A DNA stretch of 64,000 nucleotides from Ensifer adhaerens (lineage in GTDB: Bacteria; Pseudomonadota; Alphaproteobacteria; Rhizobiales; Rhizobiaceae), in contig NZ_PNFP01000013.1 in assembly GCF_002940685.1 (NCBI RefSeq), positions 62,001 to 126,000 of the forward strand, written 5' to 3'. Below the pieces are notes generated by a model. That model was not told the origin of the DNA. It did no database searches and was given only the letters and a program-made list of their open reading frames with translations. Numbering within the stretch: position 1 is the first letter of the stretch; the number at the start of each line of letters is the position of its first letter. The translations under genes and the position numbers were made by a program. Shown here piece after piece: positions 25,803-35,377 of this stretch.

Positions 25803-26798
25803 ATGCGCGATATTCATAGTCTCGATCTGAACCTGATCCGGATCTTCAACGCCGTGCTCGATGAGCGCGGTGTCACCAAGGCGGCAGACCGTTTGCGTCT
25901 GACGCAGTCCGCGATCAGCCACGCTCTTGCACGCTTGCGCGAGATCATCGGCGACGAACTTTTCATTCGCGGCCCGGACGGCATGCATCCCACCCCGCGG
26001 GCGATGGAATTGTCCCAGGCGTTCAAGCCGGCGTTGCGGCAGATCGAAACTGCGATCTGCGAGCCGGTTTTTCACGCCGATTCCTCCGACATCGAATTCT
26101 CCATTGCCACGTCGGACTACATAACCGCCACGACGATTGCCGACTTCATGGCGCGCCTGCGCGAGCGCGCGCCGAACGCGCGCTGCCGTGTGCGCTCATT
26201 GAGTGAAATGAACATCGCCGAGGAACTCGATCGCGGTTCCATTCACGCGGCGATCGGCGTCTTCGGCAAGACACCCACCCGGTTTGTCAGGGAACCGTTC
26301 TTTTCCGATCGCAGCGTCTGGTTGATGCGCAAGGACCATCCGGCGGCGACCGGTGACTTTGGCCTGCAGCAACTGTCGATGTCGCCGCATGTCGACATCC
26401 TGATTTCCGATCGTTCCGAGGCGCATGGCGGCGGCACGATCGACGAGGGTGGCCTCGAGCGGGCGCACATCACCAGCAATCCACGCCACATCGAAGGCCT
26501 GCTCGCGGCGCAAGGCCTGGTACGAAGGGTCGGCGCCACCGTTTCGCATATTCTCGTCGTTCCTGCGCTCGTGGCGACGACCGACATGATCGCCTTCACG
26601 CCCTTGCGCCTTGCCGAGCGGGCGGCGCAGGCCTTTGATCTTGTCTGGCGCGAGCCGCCCTACGAGACGCCTCCGCTCGAAGTATCCATGTTGTCCCACC
26701 GCACGATGGGCGCACACCCGTCCGTGCGCTGGCTTCGCGAGGAACTCATCGCAAGTTCACGGAGCTATGCCGCCGATCAGCATCAGATTCTCGCTTAA
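25803..26798 (+). CDS. LysR-family transcriptional regulator
   Basis: 331 residues with the N-terminal HTH (GVTKAADRLRLTQSAISHALARLREIIG) and an effector-binding domain in the style of NodD-like and SyrM-like regulators (LDLNLIRIFNAV opening). It lies upstream of, and on the same strand as, an EmrAB-type efflux pair, and probably regulates it through the TGAA-N5-TTCA element between them. Inducer unknown; many such pumps in rhizobia respond to plant phenolics, but that is not visible here. Confidence 0.9.
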   Translation: MRDIHSLDLNLIRIFNAVLDERGVTKAADRLRLTQSAISHALARLREIIGDELFIRGPDGMHPTPRAMELSQAFKPALRQIETAICEPVFHADSSDIEFSIATSDYITATTIADFMARLRERAPNARCRVRSLSEMNIAEELDRGSIHAAIGVFGKTPTRFVREPFFSDRSVWLMRKDHPAATGDFGLQQLSMSPHVDILISDRSEAHGGGTIDEGGLERAHITSNPRHIEGLLAAQGLVRRVGATVSHILVVPALVATTDMIAFTPLRLAERAAQAFDLVWREPPYETPPLEVSMLSHRTMGAHPSVRWLREELIASSRSYAADQHQILA

Positions 26799-26803
26799 GG
26801 ATC

Positions 26804-26818
26804 ATGAACCACATTCAT
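26804..26818. promoter_or_regulatory. Inverted repeat ATGAA-N5-TTCAT
   Basis: A 15-base dyad that fits the T-N11-A LysR box, located 96 bases upstream of the efflux-pump start. A related TTCATTTCATTCATGA stretch follows at 26836-26851. Likely binding area for the LysR regulator just upstream. Confidence 0.4.
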
Positions 26819-26913
26819 GCATCAAGTGACGAGCGTTCATTTCATTCATGAGGACTTGAGGGCCATATTGTTGAAATCTTGATCCTGCCGCTCCGGCGAA
26901 AGAGACGACGACA

Positions 26914-28083
26914 ATGAACGCCATCGTTACCGAATTGTCCCCTAAGAGCCCGCGCGAAACGACGGCACGCGGGTCGATTGACGACACCAAGGCACCCGCC
27001 GCAGACACCCGAAAATTCCGGCGCAGGAGCTATCTCGCGCTGGCCCGAACCGCAGTCATCGTCGGCGGGATCGGTCTTGCCGTGGTTGTTCCGCTTGGCT
27101 GGGGGCAATGGGTCGCCGGCTTCACCAACCAGTCGACCGACAATGCCTATCTGCGCGCCGACATCGCTCCGATCAGCGCGCAAGTCGCAGGCACCATTAG
27201 AAGGGTCGCCGTGCACGACTTCGAGCGTGTGCATAAAGGAGACCTCCTCGCCGAGATCGATGCGTCGGAATATCAGGCGAAAGTGACCCGCGCCTCGGCG
27301 GCGGTTGCCGCCGGTGAAGCGGCCATCCGCAACGTCGACAGTCGGCTTCGATTGCAGCAGCGCCTGATCGCGCAGGCGGAAGCCGGTATTTCGGCGATCG
27401 CCGCGGATCGTGACCGCGCGCAGGCCGAGCACGCCCGGCAGACGGCGCTGACGCGCGACGGTTGGTCGACCAATCAAAGGCTCGAGGAAGCGCTTGCCGG
27501 GATCAAACGCTTCGAAGCGCAACTGACCGAGAAACGAGCGGACGCCGCTGCGACGCGCGAAGAGGTGAGCGTGCTCGGCACCCAACGCGAACAGGCGGAA
27601 GCAGACCTGGCGAGCCGCAAGGCGGAGCTGGCGCTTGCCGAGATCGAGCTCGCCCGCACCAGGATCGCCGCTCCGTCCGATGGCGTCGTCAATTCAAGCA
27701 GCGTTCGCACCGGTCAGTATGTGTCGCCGGGCATGCGGGTCATTTCCGTTGTCCCGCTTCCGAACGTCTATGTCGTCGCCAACTACAAGGAGACCCAACT
27801 CGGCAAGGTCCGGGTCGGTCAAGCGGTCTCCATCGCCGTCGACATGTTTCCCGGCGAGACCCTTTACGGCCGTGTCGAGCGGATCTCGCCGGCAAGCGGT
27901 TCGGAGTTCGCCCTGCTGCCGCCGGACAACGCCACCGGCAACTTCACCAAGGTGGCCCAGCGCATCGCCGTCAGGATCGCACTTACCGACGTTCCCGACG
28001 GGCTGAAGGATCTGTTGCGGCCGGGCATGTCCGTTCTGTCGACGATCCATACCGACCAGATGGCTGACGCTACTGGTCGCTGA
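26914..28083 (+). CDS. emrA: HlyD/EmrA-family membrane-fusion protein
   Basis: 389 residues. One membrane anchor near residues 42-62 (AVIVGGIGLAVVVPLGW) is followed by the signature TNQSTDNAYLRADIAPIS of EmrA-type adaptors. A lipoyl half, an alanine-rich coiled coil of about 110 residues and the second lipoyl/barrel part (AGTIRRVAVHDFERV ... LARTRIAAPSDGVV) come next. It bridges the inner-membrane pump encoded 17 bases downstream to an outer-membrane channel. The symbol reflects family, not proven orthology. Confidence 0.88.
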   Translation: MNAIVTELSPKSPRETTARGSIDDTKAPAADTRKFRRRSYLALARTAVIVGGIGLAVVVPLGWGQWVAGFTNQSTDNAYLRADIAPISAQVAGTIRRVAVHDFERVHKGDLLAEIDASEYQAKVTRASAAVAAGEAAIRNVDSRLRLQQRLIAQAEAGISAIAADRDRAQAEHARQTALTRDGWSTNQRLEEALAGIKRFEAQLTEKRADAAATREEVSVLGTQREQAEADLASRKAELALAEIELARTRIAAPSDGVVNSSSVRTGQYVSPGMRVISVVPLPNVYVVANYKETQLGKVRVGQAVSIAVDMFPGETLYGRVERISPASGSEFALLPPDNATGNFTKVAQRIAVRIALTDVPDGLKDLLRPGMSVLSTIHTDQMADATGR

Positions 28084-28099
28084 TCGGGAGGATCTGGCT

Positions 28100-29671
28100 G
28101 TGATCAACGTTTCGTTCGCGCGGCAAGGCCGATCAGACCTGCCCAGCCTGGCAACGGTGACCGCGATCGCCGCGGTTTTGCTCGGCACCTTCACCTCCAT
28201 TCTCAATTCCCGCATGACCGAGATCGGCCTTGCGGATATCAGGGGCGCGCTCGGCCTCGGCTTCGACGAGGCGTCGTGGATCACGACCGCCTATGTCGTG
28301 GCCGAGGTTGCGGCAATCCCTGCCGCGGTCTGGCTGCGCGGAATCCTGTCGCCCGCACGGGGCGTCATGATCGGCGCGGCGTTGTTCACGGCGTTCTCGC
28401 TTGCGGCACCCCTCAGCCCCAACCTCTTCTTCCTGCTTTCGCTGCAGGCCCTGCGAGGCCTGAGCGCCGGGATCCTGATCCCGATGGCCTATGCCGTGAT
28501 CATGCGGCACCTGCCGCAAAACCAGCGCCTCTACGGGCTGTCGCTCTACGCGCTCGTATCCGTGGCGACGCCGAGCCTCTCGGTGTCGCTGGAGGCGTGG
28601 ATCCTCAACCATCTGTCCTGGCAGTATCTCTTTTGGCTCAGTGCGCTTCCGGGGGCGGCGACGTTTCTGGCGGCCGCCTACGGCCTCGTCAGGGATCCCG
28701 TGAAATACTTGCGTTTTCGCCGGTTCGATGGTTTTGGCTTGCTCTCGCTGTCTCTCGGTCTTGCTGCCCTGGTGGCAGCGCTCGACCAGGGCAACCGGCT
28801 GGACTGGCTGAACTCCGGGCTGATCGTCGGGCTTCTTCTAGCCGGTATCTTCCTGATCGGGGCCTTTCTCGTTCATGCCGTGCTTCATCCCGATCCGGTC
28901 GTCGGCCCGAAGCTTCTCCTGCGCCGCAACATCGGCCTCGGGCTTGCCGTCATGTTCGTAAGCCGGATCGCGATCATGAGTTCGGCCTTTGTCATCCCGC
29001 AATATCTGATGCGGGTTCAGGGATATCGCGCGCTGGAAAGCGGACCGCTGTTCCTCATGACGATCGCGCCGCAGTTCCTGCTTGCGCCCTTCGTCGCGTG
29101 GCTGTGCTATCGCATCGACCCCAGGAACCTGCTGGTTGTCGGGGGCCTGCTGACCGCTGCCGGGATCCTGTTCGCCGTCAATGTCAGCAATGTCTGGATC
29201 GCGGACGACTTTCTCGTGGCGGTCCTGCTGCAGGCACTCGGGGCGCCGCTGATTGCAATCCCGACGATGGTGGTGATCACGGAAGACATCACGTTTCGTG
29301 AGATCCCCTGGATCGCCTCGCTTGTCCACATCATCCGCACGCTCGGCAGCGCCGTGGGCATGGCGCTCGTAACGACCCTCGTGCGCATCCGAGAACAGCT
29401 CCATTCGAACCTTCTGGGCTTGCATGTACAAAGCGGCGCCGCAGAAGTGAACCAGCGTTTACAGACGATTGCCAATGGGTTTCGATCGCAAGGTGCAAGC
29501 GCGCAGGATGCGCTGGCGCAAGCAACGGCCGTAGTCGGGCGCAGCCTCCAGCGTGAGGCATTCGTCCTCAGCTACTCCGATGCCTTCCTCGTACTGGGTA
29601 TCGCAACGTTGCTTGTAGTGGCAATCACGCTTGCGATGCGGCGGCCGACCCTGCCGGGACGGTTTCTTTAG
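28100..29671 (+). CDS. emrB: EmrB-type MFS multidrug efflux transporter (DHA2, 14 TM)
   Basis: 523 residues with about fourteen hydrophobic helices. SWITTAYVVAEVAAIPAAVW is the helix 1-2 region typical of DHA2 pumps. The GTG start at 28100 is preceded by GGGAGGA. It forms a pump with the adaptor encoded upstream. Substrates are likely hydrophobic toxic compounds; no specific one can be named. Confidence 0.9.
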   Translation: MINVSFARQGRSDLPSLATVTAIAAVLLGTFTSILNSRMTEIGLADIRGALGLGFDEASWITTAYVVAEVAAIPAAVWLRGILSPARGVMIGAALFTAFSLAAPLSPNLFFLLSLQALRGLSAGILIPMAYAVIMRHLPQNQRLYGLSLYALVSVATPSLSVSLEAWILNHLSWQYLFWLSALPGAATFLAAAYGLVRDPVKYLRFRRFDGFGLLSLSLGLAALVAALDQGNRLDWLNSGLIVGLLLAGIFLIGAFLVHAVLHPDPVVGPKLLLRRNIGLGLAVMFVSRIAIMSSAFVIPQYLMRVQGYRALESGPLFLMTIAPQFLLAPFVAWLCYRIDPRNLLVVGGLLTAAGILFAVNVSNVWIADDFLVAVLLQALGAPLIAIPTMVVITEDITFREIPWIASLVHIIRTLGSAVGMALVTTLVRIREQLHSNLLGLHVQSGAAEVNQRLQTIANGFRSQGASAQDALAQATAVVGRSLQREAFVLSYSDAFLVLGIATLLVVAITLAMRRPTLPGRFL

Positions 29672-29898
29672 TTTTCCGCGCCAGCCCGGAAGGAATGTTT
29701 CCGTTGTCCGGGTGCTGTTGCCCGAAACCAGAAATGTCGCCCTTCCGACGGGCAATTGAGTTATGCCCATGGCGTCTACCACCCTACCCTCGCGTGGAAA
29801 CCAGCGGGCAGGCCGGTTTTACGCCTTGTTAACCATGAATTGTGAAGATGCGCCCATCCGGTGGGTATGATGCCAACCGTTCGTTCGGGTAAAAATGT

Positions 29899-30702
29899 AT
29901 GCGTAAGCCGCAAGATCAGAAGCTGCCCTCCGGCGTCCCCATCCCGGAGACAGGTTATATTGTCTCCCGCCGCGCTGTGCTTTCGGGCCTCGGCGTCATG
30001 ACCCTGCTCGGCGCTTCCGGCTGTTCGCAGGCCCTCGACCTCCCGTCGCTGGAACCAATGGAGCCGTCTGGTGGTATGCCGCCTGTCGGCGTTGACCGCA
30101 TGTCGACCGGGTCCATCCGACCGGTCCCACCGATCAGCGTCGACAGCAACATCACCGACAACAGCACGATGTATGCGTCGATAGTCGATAATGGTCTCGT
30201 GATCCCGGCAGTCCCATTCCAGAAGGTCAAGCCGGAATTCCGGCGTCAGATCGTAATCGATCCGACCGGCGAGCCGCCGGGCACGATCGTGGTTCGGCTC
30301 AACGAGCGGTATCTCTATTGGGTGCAGGAAGGCGGTGAAGCGGTCCGCTACGGCGTCGGCATCGGCAAGGCCGGCTTTGAATGGAACGGCCGCGCCGAGA
30401 TCCAGTACACAAAGCAGTGGCCGACCTGGACGCCGCCCAAGGAGATGATCGCGCGCAAGCCTGAGCTTGTGAAATGGTCGGGTGGTCAGCCGGGTGGGCT
30501 CGACAACCCGCTCGGCGCCCGCGCGCACTATATCTTCAAGGACGGCCACGACACCGGCTATCGCGTGCACGGCTCGCCGGAATGGTGGACCATTGGCACT
30601 CAAGCGTCTTCCGGCTGCGTGCGCATGATCAATCAGGACGTCATCGACCTTTACAACCGGGTCAAGGCGTCGCCGACCAAGGTCCCGATCGTGGTGGCGT
30701 GA
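29899..30702 (+). CDS. L,D-transpeptidase (YkuD domain)
   Basis: 267 residues. The N-terminus has twin arginines (SRRAVLSGLGVMTLLGASGC), a Tat-like or lipoprotein signal with a cysteine at its end. The YkuD catalytic motif is YRVHGSPEWW followed by SSGCVRM, giving the essential His and Cys. It cross-links peptidoglycan stem peptides (3-3 links) or attaches proteins to them in the periplasm. It is a single gene, unlinked in function to the neighbouring efflux pump. Confidence 0.9.
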   Translation: MRKPQDQKLPSGVPIPETGYIVSRRAVLSGLGVMTLLGASGCSQALDLPSLEPMEPSGGMPPVGVDRMSTGSIRPVPPISVDSNITDNSTMYASIVDNGLVIPAVPFQKVKPEFRRQIVIDPTGEPPGTIVVRLNERYLYWVQEGGEAVRYGVGIGKAGFEWNGRAEIQYTKQWPTWTPPKEMIARKPELVKWSGGQPGGLDNPLGARAHYIFKDGHDTGYRVHGSPEWWTIGTQASSGCVRMINQDVIDLYNRVKASPTKVPIVVA

Positions 30703-30784
30703 AGGCCTTCCGCTGGAGCAATCGTTCGAGGTCCGGAATTTTGCACCTGACCCGGCTTCATCGTCGCCTCCCTATATTTTAGAA

Positions 30785-30804
30785 AGTTCGCGTTTCTGCG
30801 AACT
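30785..30804. repeat. Inverted repeat upstream of rpsU
   Basis: AGTTCGC and GCGAACT form perfect 7-base arms around a 6-base loop, 82 bases after the transpeptidase stop and 64 bases before rpsU. It could be a weak terminator for the transpeptidase gene or part of the rpsU leader. No T-tract follows. Confidence 0.4.
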
Positions 30805-30868
30805 ATGAACTTGGAATCAGCGCGAAAACTTGTAAGTTGAGCGACCTTTTCCAACCCACGAGCGGCTC

Positions 30869-31099
30869 ATGCAGGTTCTAGTACGCGATAACAATGTCGA
30901 TCAGGCGCTCCGCGTCCTGAAGAAGAAACTCCAGCGCGAAGGCATTTTTCGCGAAATGCGGATGCGCGAGGCTTTTGAAAAGCCCTCGGTCAAGAGAGCG
31001 CGCGAAAAGGCTGAGGCCGTGAGCCGCCAGCGCAAGAATGCTCGCAAGCAAATGCAGCGCGAAGGCCTGCTTCCCTCGAAACCGAAAAAGAGCAGATAA
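30869..31099 (+). CDS. rpsU: 30S ribosomal protein S21
   Basis: 76 residues, basic, with the S21 pattern [45 protein letters not shown] and a Lys/Arg-rich tail. It belongs to the small ribosomal subunit near the anti-Shine-Dalgarno site. The length and [12 protein letters not shown] start are typical of alphaproteobacteria. As in many genomes its own ribosome site is weak (GAGCGG). It may be one of several S21 copies, which rhizobia often have. Confidence 0.95.
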   Translation: MQVLVRDNNVDQALRVLKKKLQREGIFREMRMREAFEKPSVKRAREKAEAVSRQRKNARKQMQREGLLPSKPKKSR

Positions 31100-31217
31100 C
31101 TTCAGGAACGCTTGGGGCGGCCGCTTGCGGCCGAACCCGTTCGCGCGCGGTTTGACCGGATAACTGGTCGCCGCAGGAGGCTGGGTATTGCCCCGGCAAT
31201 TAGCCGAGAACCGGGCG

Positions 31218-31229
31218 CCCCCCCCCCCC
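31218..31229. repeat. Homopolymer of 12 C
   Basis: Twelve consecutive C residues in the intergenic stretch after rpsU. Such a tract is slippage-prone in vivo and also a common sequencing-error site. No gene clearly reads through it. Confidence 0.6.
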
Positions 31230-31305
31230 GCCGAGTACTATTGTGATCTCCTTTCGTGCTTGATCGCGCATCGGCGTGGGCTCAGCACACCATCGCGTCT
31301 GCTGA

Positions 31306-31614
31306 ATGGCTCTCGCCGGACCGCGCGCTCAGCCCGATGCGCTTCTGTCGGCTGCGCAATCTTTGGGGATCGCGGGCAACCCGATTTCGCAGCTTCTCTA
31401 TGCGATCGGCGTCTCCTGCGTATTCTACGTCGAATATCGCTTCTCGGCCTGGCGCAACCTCGTGCCGCGCGCAGGCCGTATTCCTCTCCTTGCCGCGAAG
31501 TTCGGTGTCTGCCTTCTCTGCATGGCCGCCGGCCTTGTTCTGACACTTGCGGCCGCCTACTCCTCGATGTCGACCTTGTCGAAGCGATGCGACCCCAGAG
31601 GCTCCATGACGTAG
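31306..31614 (+). CDS. Small hydrophobic ORF, possibly a truncated membrane protein
   Basis: 102 residues with two hydrophobic segments (QLLYAIGVSCVFYVEYRF and LLAAKFGVCLLCMAAGLVLTLA). The last 20 residues read antisense into the end of the converging binding-protein gene and look out of place, which suggests the original 3' end was lost. The remaining intergenic bases 31100-31305 hold nothing recognised apart from the poly-C tract. No family recognised. Confidence 0.3.
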   Translation: MALAGPRAQPDALLSAAQSLGIAGNPISQLLYAIGVSCVFYVEYRFSAWRNLVPRAGRIPLLAAKFGVCLLCMAAGLVLTLAAAYSSMSTLSKRCDPRGSMT

Positions 31615-33176
31615 CCCTTCACCTTCTTCGACATCGGCAGCACGACAGTCGAGTGTGCGATCGGAACCCAGGGGGCCTGGTCGCTGATGATTGCTTGTGC
31701 TTCTTCGTAGAGCTTGGTCCGCTCAGCCTGGTTCGCGCTGGCGCGGGCCTTCTGGAAAATCTCGTCCAGTGGCTTGTAGCACCAGTTGGCATTGTTGCTG
31801 CCGCCGACGCCTGAGCAACTGAAGAAGTAGCTGAGCAGGTTGTCCGGATCGCCGTTGTCGCTCGTACCCCCCAGGATGATGGCGCCATCGCGCGCCTTGT
31901 CGCGCGACTTCTTGAGGTATTCGCCCCATTCGTAGGAGACGATCTCGACCTTGATGCCGACCTTGGCGAGATCCGCTTGCATCAGTTCGGCCGCACGGCG
32001 TGCGTTCGGCATATAGGGACGGCTGACCGGCATCGCCCAGATCTTCATGCTCAGATCCTTGACGCCAGCGTCGTCGAGAAGCTTCTTTGCCGCCTCGACG
32101 TCGTAGCCGTAGCCGTCGATGCTGCCGTTGTAACCCCACATGGTCGGCGGCAGGACGCTCTGGGCGATCTGGCCCATGCCCTGAAAGACCGAATCGACGA
32201 TAGCCTTCCGGTCGATCGCCATGTTGATGGCCCGGCGCACCTCCAGCTTGTCGAACGGCGGCACCAGCGTATTCATCGCCAGATAGGAAACATTGAGGCC
32301 CGGCTGTTCCAGCACGTTGAGGTCAGGATTTGCCTTGAGGCCGGCCACGTCCGCGGGTGCGGGATAGGGAGCAACGTGGCATTCACCGGCCTGCAGTTTC
32401 TGCATGCGCGTCGTCGCATCGGTGGTGATAGCAAAGATCAGGTTGTCGATCTTCGGGGCACCTGCCCAATAATCTGAATTCGCCGCAAAGCGAATGGCTG
32501 CGTCCTGCTGGTAATCGACAAAGCGGAACGGCCCGGTACCGACGGGTTTGCGATCAAGGTCCTCGCGCCGTCCGTCGGCCGCCAGTTTGTCGGCATATTC
32601 CTTGGACATGATCGAACCGAAGTTCAGCGCCAGCTTGGAGGGAAGCGATGCATCCGGCTGGTTCAGCACGAACCTGACAGTCTTGTCATCGACCTTGACG
32701 ATCTCCTTGATCGCCGCGGGCATCTCCATCGCGTTGAACATTTCCCAGTTCGCGCCAGGGAAGTAGCTGTTCCAGGGATCGCTCTTGTCCATCTGGCGGT
32801 TGAAGGTGAAGAGCACGTCGTCGGCATTGAAATCGCGCGTTGGCGTGAAATCGTCCGTCGTCTGGAACTTCACGCCCCCGCGCAGTTTCAGCGTGTATTC
32901 GAGATTGTCGGCGGAAATGGTCCAGCTTTCGGCGAGCCCCGGAACGACATTCGTGGTGCCGGGCTCGAATTCCGTGAGGCGGTCATAGACCGTTTCGGCC
33001 GATGCGTCCCAGGTGCTGTTGGCCGAATAAAGTGCCGCGTCAAACCCTTCGGGCGCGCTTTCCGAGCAATAGACGAGTGTCTTTGCCATGGCCGGCGTCA
33101 GTGCAGCGCCCGAGAGCATGGTTGCGGCGAAGAGCGAGACAAGGGACTTGCGTGTCCGCGCGAATTTCACGTTCAT
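31557..33176 (-). CDS. Dipeptide/peptide ABC transporter substrate-binding protein
   Basis: 539 residues of the family 5 (DppA/OppA) type. ATG 33176 follows GGGAGGACACACC and starts a signal peptide ending AALTPAMA, then KTLVYCSESAPEGFDAALYS, the usual DppA-like opening. It is the last gene of the minus-strand D-peptide unit, separated from the permeases by the aldolase and creatininase genes, and is the second family 5 binding protein of the locus. It probably widens the substrate range of the DppBCDF importer. Confidence 0.9.
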   Translation of the reverse strand: MNVKFARTRKSLVSLFAATMLSGAALTPAMAKTLVYCSESAPEGFDAALYSANSTWDASAETVYDRLTEFEPGTTNVVPGLAESWTISADNLEYTLKLRGGVKFQTTDDFTPTRDFNADDVLFTFNRQMDKSDPWNSYFPGANWEMFNAMEMPAAIKEIVKVDDKTVRFVLNQPDASLPSKLALNFGSIMSKEYADKLAADGRREDLDRKPVGTGPFRFVDYQQDAAIRFAANSDYWAGAPKIDNLIFAITTDATTRMQKLQAGECHVAPYPAPADVAGLKANPDLNVLEQPGLNVSYLAMNTLVPPFDKLEVRRAINMAIDRKAIVDSVFQGMGQIAQSVLPPTMWGYNGSIDGYGYDVEAAKKLLDDAGVKDLSMKIWAMPVSRPYMPNARRAAELMQADLAKVGIKVEIVSYEWGEYLKKSRDKARDGAIILGGTSDNGDPDNLLSYFFSCSGVGGSNNANWCYKPLDEIFQKARASANQAERTKLYEEAQAIISDQAPWVPIAHSTVVLPMSKKVKGYVMEPLGSHRFDKVDIEE

Positions 33177-33229
33177 TGGTGTGTCCTCCCTAAGGAAATG
33201 CAATGTGACGGCGGATGGCGCCGGAAAAA

Positions 33230-34054
33230 TCAGTCGGCCTTGCCGGCCGTCGTGCCGAGCCCGCGGCCAGGCGTCCAGACCGGGTCCGGCGTGGTCCAGA
33301 GCACGTCGTTGCGGATCAGCTTCACGAGTTCGCTCGCCTGCAGGTCGAGGAAGCGTTCGCCCTTTTCCGCGGTTGCGCTGCGCGGATCACCCCAGGTGCC
33401 GGTCACCGGCGCACGCTCTGCGAAGGAATAGAAGCGCGACACGTCGCCCGGCACGTCGACGGGGTGCCGCTGGTTGCCGAAGGCCTGGCCGAACATTTCG
33501 GTCTTTACCGCGTCCGGCACGATCGCCAGCATGACCGATGCCTCGCCTTCGCAGGCGTGGTGGGCGCCCGTATCGACCTCGAAGATCTTCTGCGCTTCCT
33601 CCGGCGCCAGCATCCACGGCGTGGTGGCGACGATCGGCATGGCGAACTCCACCGCCAGCTCACGCACGGCAACGGCAAGCGGCTCCATGTTGCCACCGTG
33701 ACCGTTGACGATGAACAGGCGCTGGAAGCCGAGTGTCTTCAGCGAGCGGACGATGCAGCGGATGAGACGGCTCAGCGTGTCATAGTCGAGCGTGATCGTG
33801 CCGCCGAACGGCAGATGATGCTCGCTCATGCCGGTCCACAGGCCCGGAAGAACGGCAACCGGAATGTCATCGGCAACCAGCCGAGCCGCGCGGATCGCGG
33901 CCGCCGATGCGCTGGCGGTGTCCGTGATGACTGGCAGGTGCGGGCCGTGCTGCTCCAGCGAGCCGATCGGCAGGATTGCAAGCGCGCCCGGCTTGCCGGC
34001 AATTTCGCGCAGGCTTGGCGCAGTCATGCGCGCCCATTCAACTTCTTTCGTCAT
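33230..34054 (-). CDS. Creatininase-family amidohydrolase
   Basis: 274 residues. Metal-binding segments of the family are visible: GSLEQHGPHLPV near residue 30, FIVNGHGGNMEP mid-protein and HHACEGEASVM near residue 170. Members hydrolyse cyclic or small amides such as creatinine using two Zn/Mn ions. ATG has AGAGG 6 bases upstream. Located between an aldolase and a peptide-binding protein, it probably opens a cyclic amide or lactam derived from the imported peptides rather than creatinine itself. Confidence 0.88.
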   Translation of the reverse strand: MTKEVEWARMTAPSLREIAGKPGALAILPIGSLEQHGPHLPVITDTASASAAAIRAARLVADDIPVAVLPGLWTGMSEHHLPFGGTITLDYDTLSRLIRCIVRSLKTLGFQRLFIVNGHGGNMEPLAVAVRELAVEFAMPIVATTPWMLAPEEAQKIFEVDTGAHHACEGEASVMLAIVPDAVKTEMFGQAFGNQRHPVDVPGDVSRFYSFAERAPVTGTWGDPRSATAEKGERFLDLQASELVKLIRNDVLWTTPDPVWTPGRGLGTTAGKAD

Positions 34055-34117
34055 GTCTGGCCTCTTTCATTTCAGCAAAGCAACATCTGTTCGCCGCGGC
34101 GCCGGCGGGCACGCGTC

Positions 34118-35278
34118 TTACGTCTGGCGTCCCCTGGCATCGACCCGCAGTGTCACCGCCCGCCCATCCGATTGCCGCAGGGTCACGCTGTCGAATTGCG
34201 CGACGACGGCGCAGGAATGATTGGGAAAGATGCGGACGCGGCTGCCGATCGCGGGCGGCGCACCGTCAAAACGGACAAAGCCGTGCTCTTCGGAAAGCCG
34301 CTCGACCTCCCAGGACGCCTCAGAGCCTCCGTCGACGCTGACGACGATGCCAAATCCGCTGCCGCCGGAGCCATGCGCGCCGAGATCGGACGACAGCGAC
34401 TTGGAGCCGGCGTCGACGATGAAATGCCTGTCGTTGTGGGCAACGACGGTCGCTACCACCGAAAGCGAAATAGCGTCCGGCGTGGCTATCCCCAGACGCA
34501 GCGCCGTGCGGTCGAGGAGGGCGTAGTTGCCCGGGCGGATCTCCGTGACGCCTTCAGGAATGGGAGCGCCGAGGCATGTCGGTGTCGCACCGACCGAAAT
34601 GACCGGTACGGCAACCCCGGCTTGCCGCAAACGGCCGGCCAGATCGAGAAGATCGCGCGCCTCCGCCGCCGCGATCGTTGCGAGTTCCTCCGGGCTCTTG
34701 CTGCCGTAGGAGTGGCCGGCATGGGAAAGCAGGCCGGCAAAGGTCAGGTGTGGATGGCGGTCGATCCGCTCCACCAGCACGAGGGCGGCCGGGTCCTGCG
34801 GCTTGACGCCGACACGGCCGAGCCCGACGTCGACCTTGAGGAACACGCCAAGGCGAACGCCGTTCGCCGCTGCTGCTGCCCCTATCGCGTCGACGCCTGT
34901 CTCATGTGCCGCAATCAGCAGCAGCTCGGTTCCTCGCGCCTTGGCGCTTGCCACCAGCCGGTCGATCTTTTCCGGCCGGACGATCGGATAGGCAAGCGTG
35001 ATCGAGGCAACACCCGCCTCGACGAAGACAAGCGCTTCCTCCGGCTTGGAAGCAGTCACACCGACCGCGCCGAGATCGAGTTGGCGGCGGGCGATCGCCA
35101 GGCTCTTGTGGGTCTTGATATGCGGGCGTAGCGCAACACCTGCGGCATCGGCCCGCGTCTGCATGCCGCGCAGATTGGCCGTCAGCCGATCTTCGTCGAG
35201 TTCGACGTAGGGCGTCGGCAGGTCGGCCGGGCTCGGCCGACGGAAGGCAGCTATCAGCGTTGAGTCAGTCAATATCAT
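34118..35278 (-). CDS. D-threonine aldolase / D-serine dehydratase-like PLP enzyme
   Basis: 386 residues from ATG 35278 (an in-frame TTG at 35287 is possible). Fold-type III PLP enzyme: the Schiff-base lysine is in RPHIKTHKS near residue 55, and the metal site near the C-terminus is FPNHSCAVV. The family cleaves beta-hydroxy D-amino acids or dehydrates D-serine. Its position next to D-specific peptidase and oxidase genes supports D-amino-acid catabolism. A TTTCCTATAAGAAA element lies about 100 bases upstream. Confidence 0.87.
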   Translation of the reverse strand: MILTDSTLIAAFRRPSPADLPTPYVELDEDRLTANLRGMQTRADAAGVALRPHIKTHKSLAIARRQLDLGAVGVTASKPEEALVFVEAGVASITLAYPIVRPEKIDRLVASAKARGTELLLIAAHETGVDAIGAAAAANGVRLGVFLKVDVGLGRVGVKPQDPAALVLVERIDRHPHLTFAGLLSHAGHSYGSKSPEELATIAAAEARDLLDLAGRLRQAGVAVPVISVGATPTCLGAPIPEGVTEIRPGNYALLDRTALRLGIATPDAISLSVVATVVAHNDRHFIVDAGSKSLSSDLGAHGSGGSGFGIVVSVDGGSEASWEVERLSEEHGFVRFDGAPPAIGSRVRIFPNHSCAVVAQFDSVTLRQSDGRAVTLRVDARGRQT

Positions 35279-35377
35279 CTCCGGCAAGCGGCGGGTTCGC
35301 GAGAAACCCGATTGGCAAGCTCCGCCCGAAGGCGGCGGCTACAAATTTGCACAGTCGGAAATATCAAGCAAATTATT

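Noticed and set aside
29718..29765. TTGCCCG/CGGGCAA dyad after emrB as a terminator
   Set aside because: The arms are separated by 34 bases and no T-tract follows; too weak to call.
31218..31229. Poly-C tract as a phase-variation switch
   Set aside because: No reading frame clearly crosses it, so slippage would have no evident coding effect.
33215..35131. Plus-strand frame of 638 codons across the creatininase and aldolase genes
   Set aside because: It crosses two well-supported opposite-strand genes and their intergenic gap, with no family motif.
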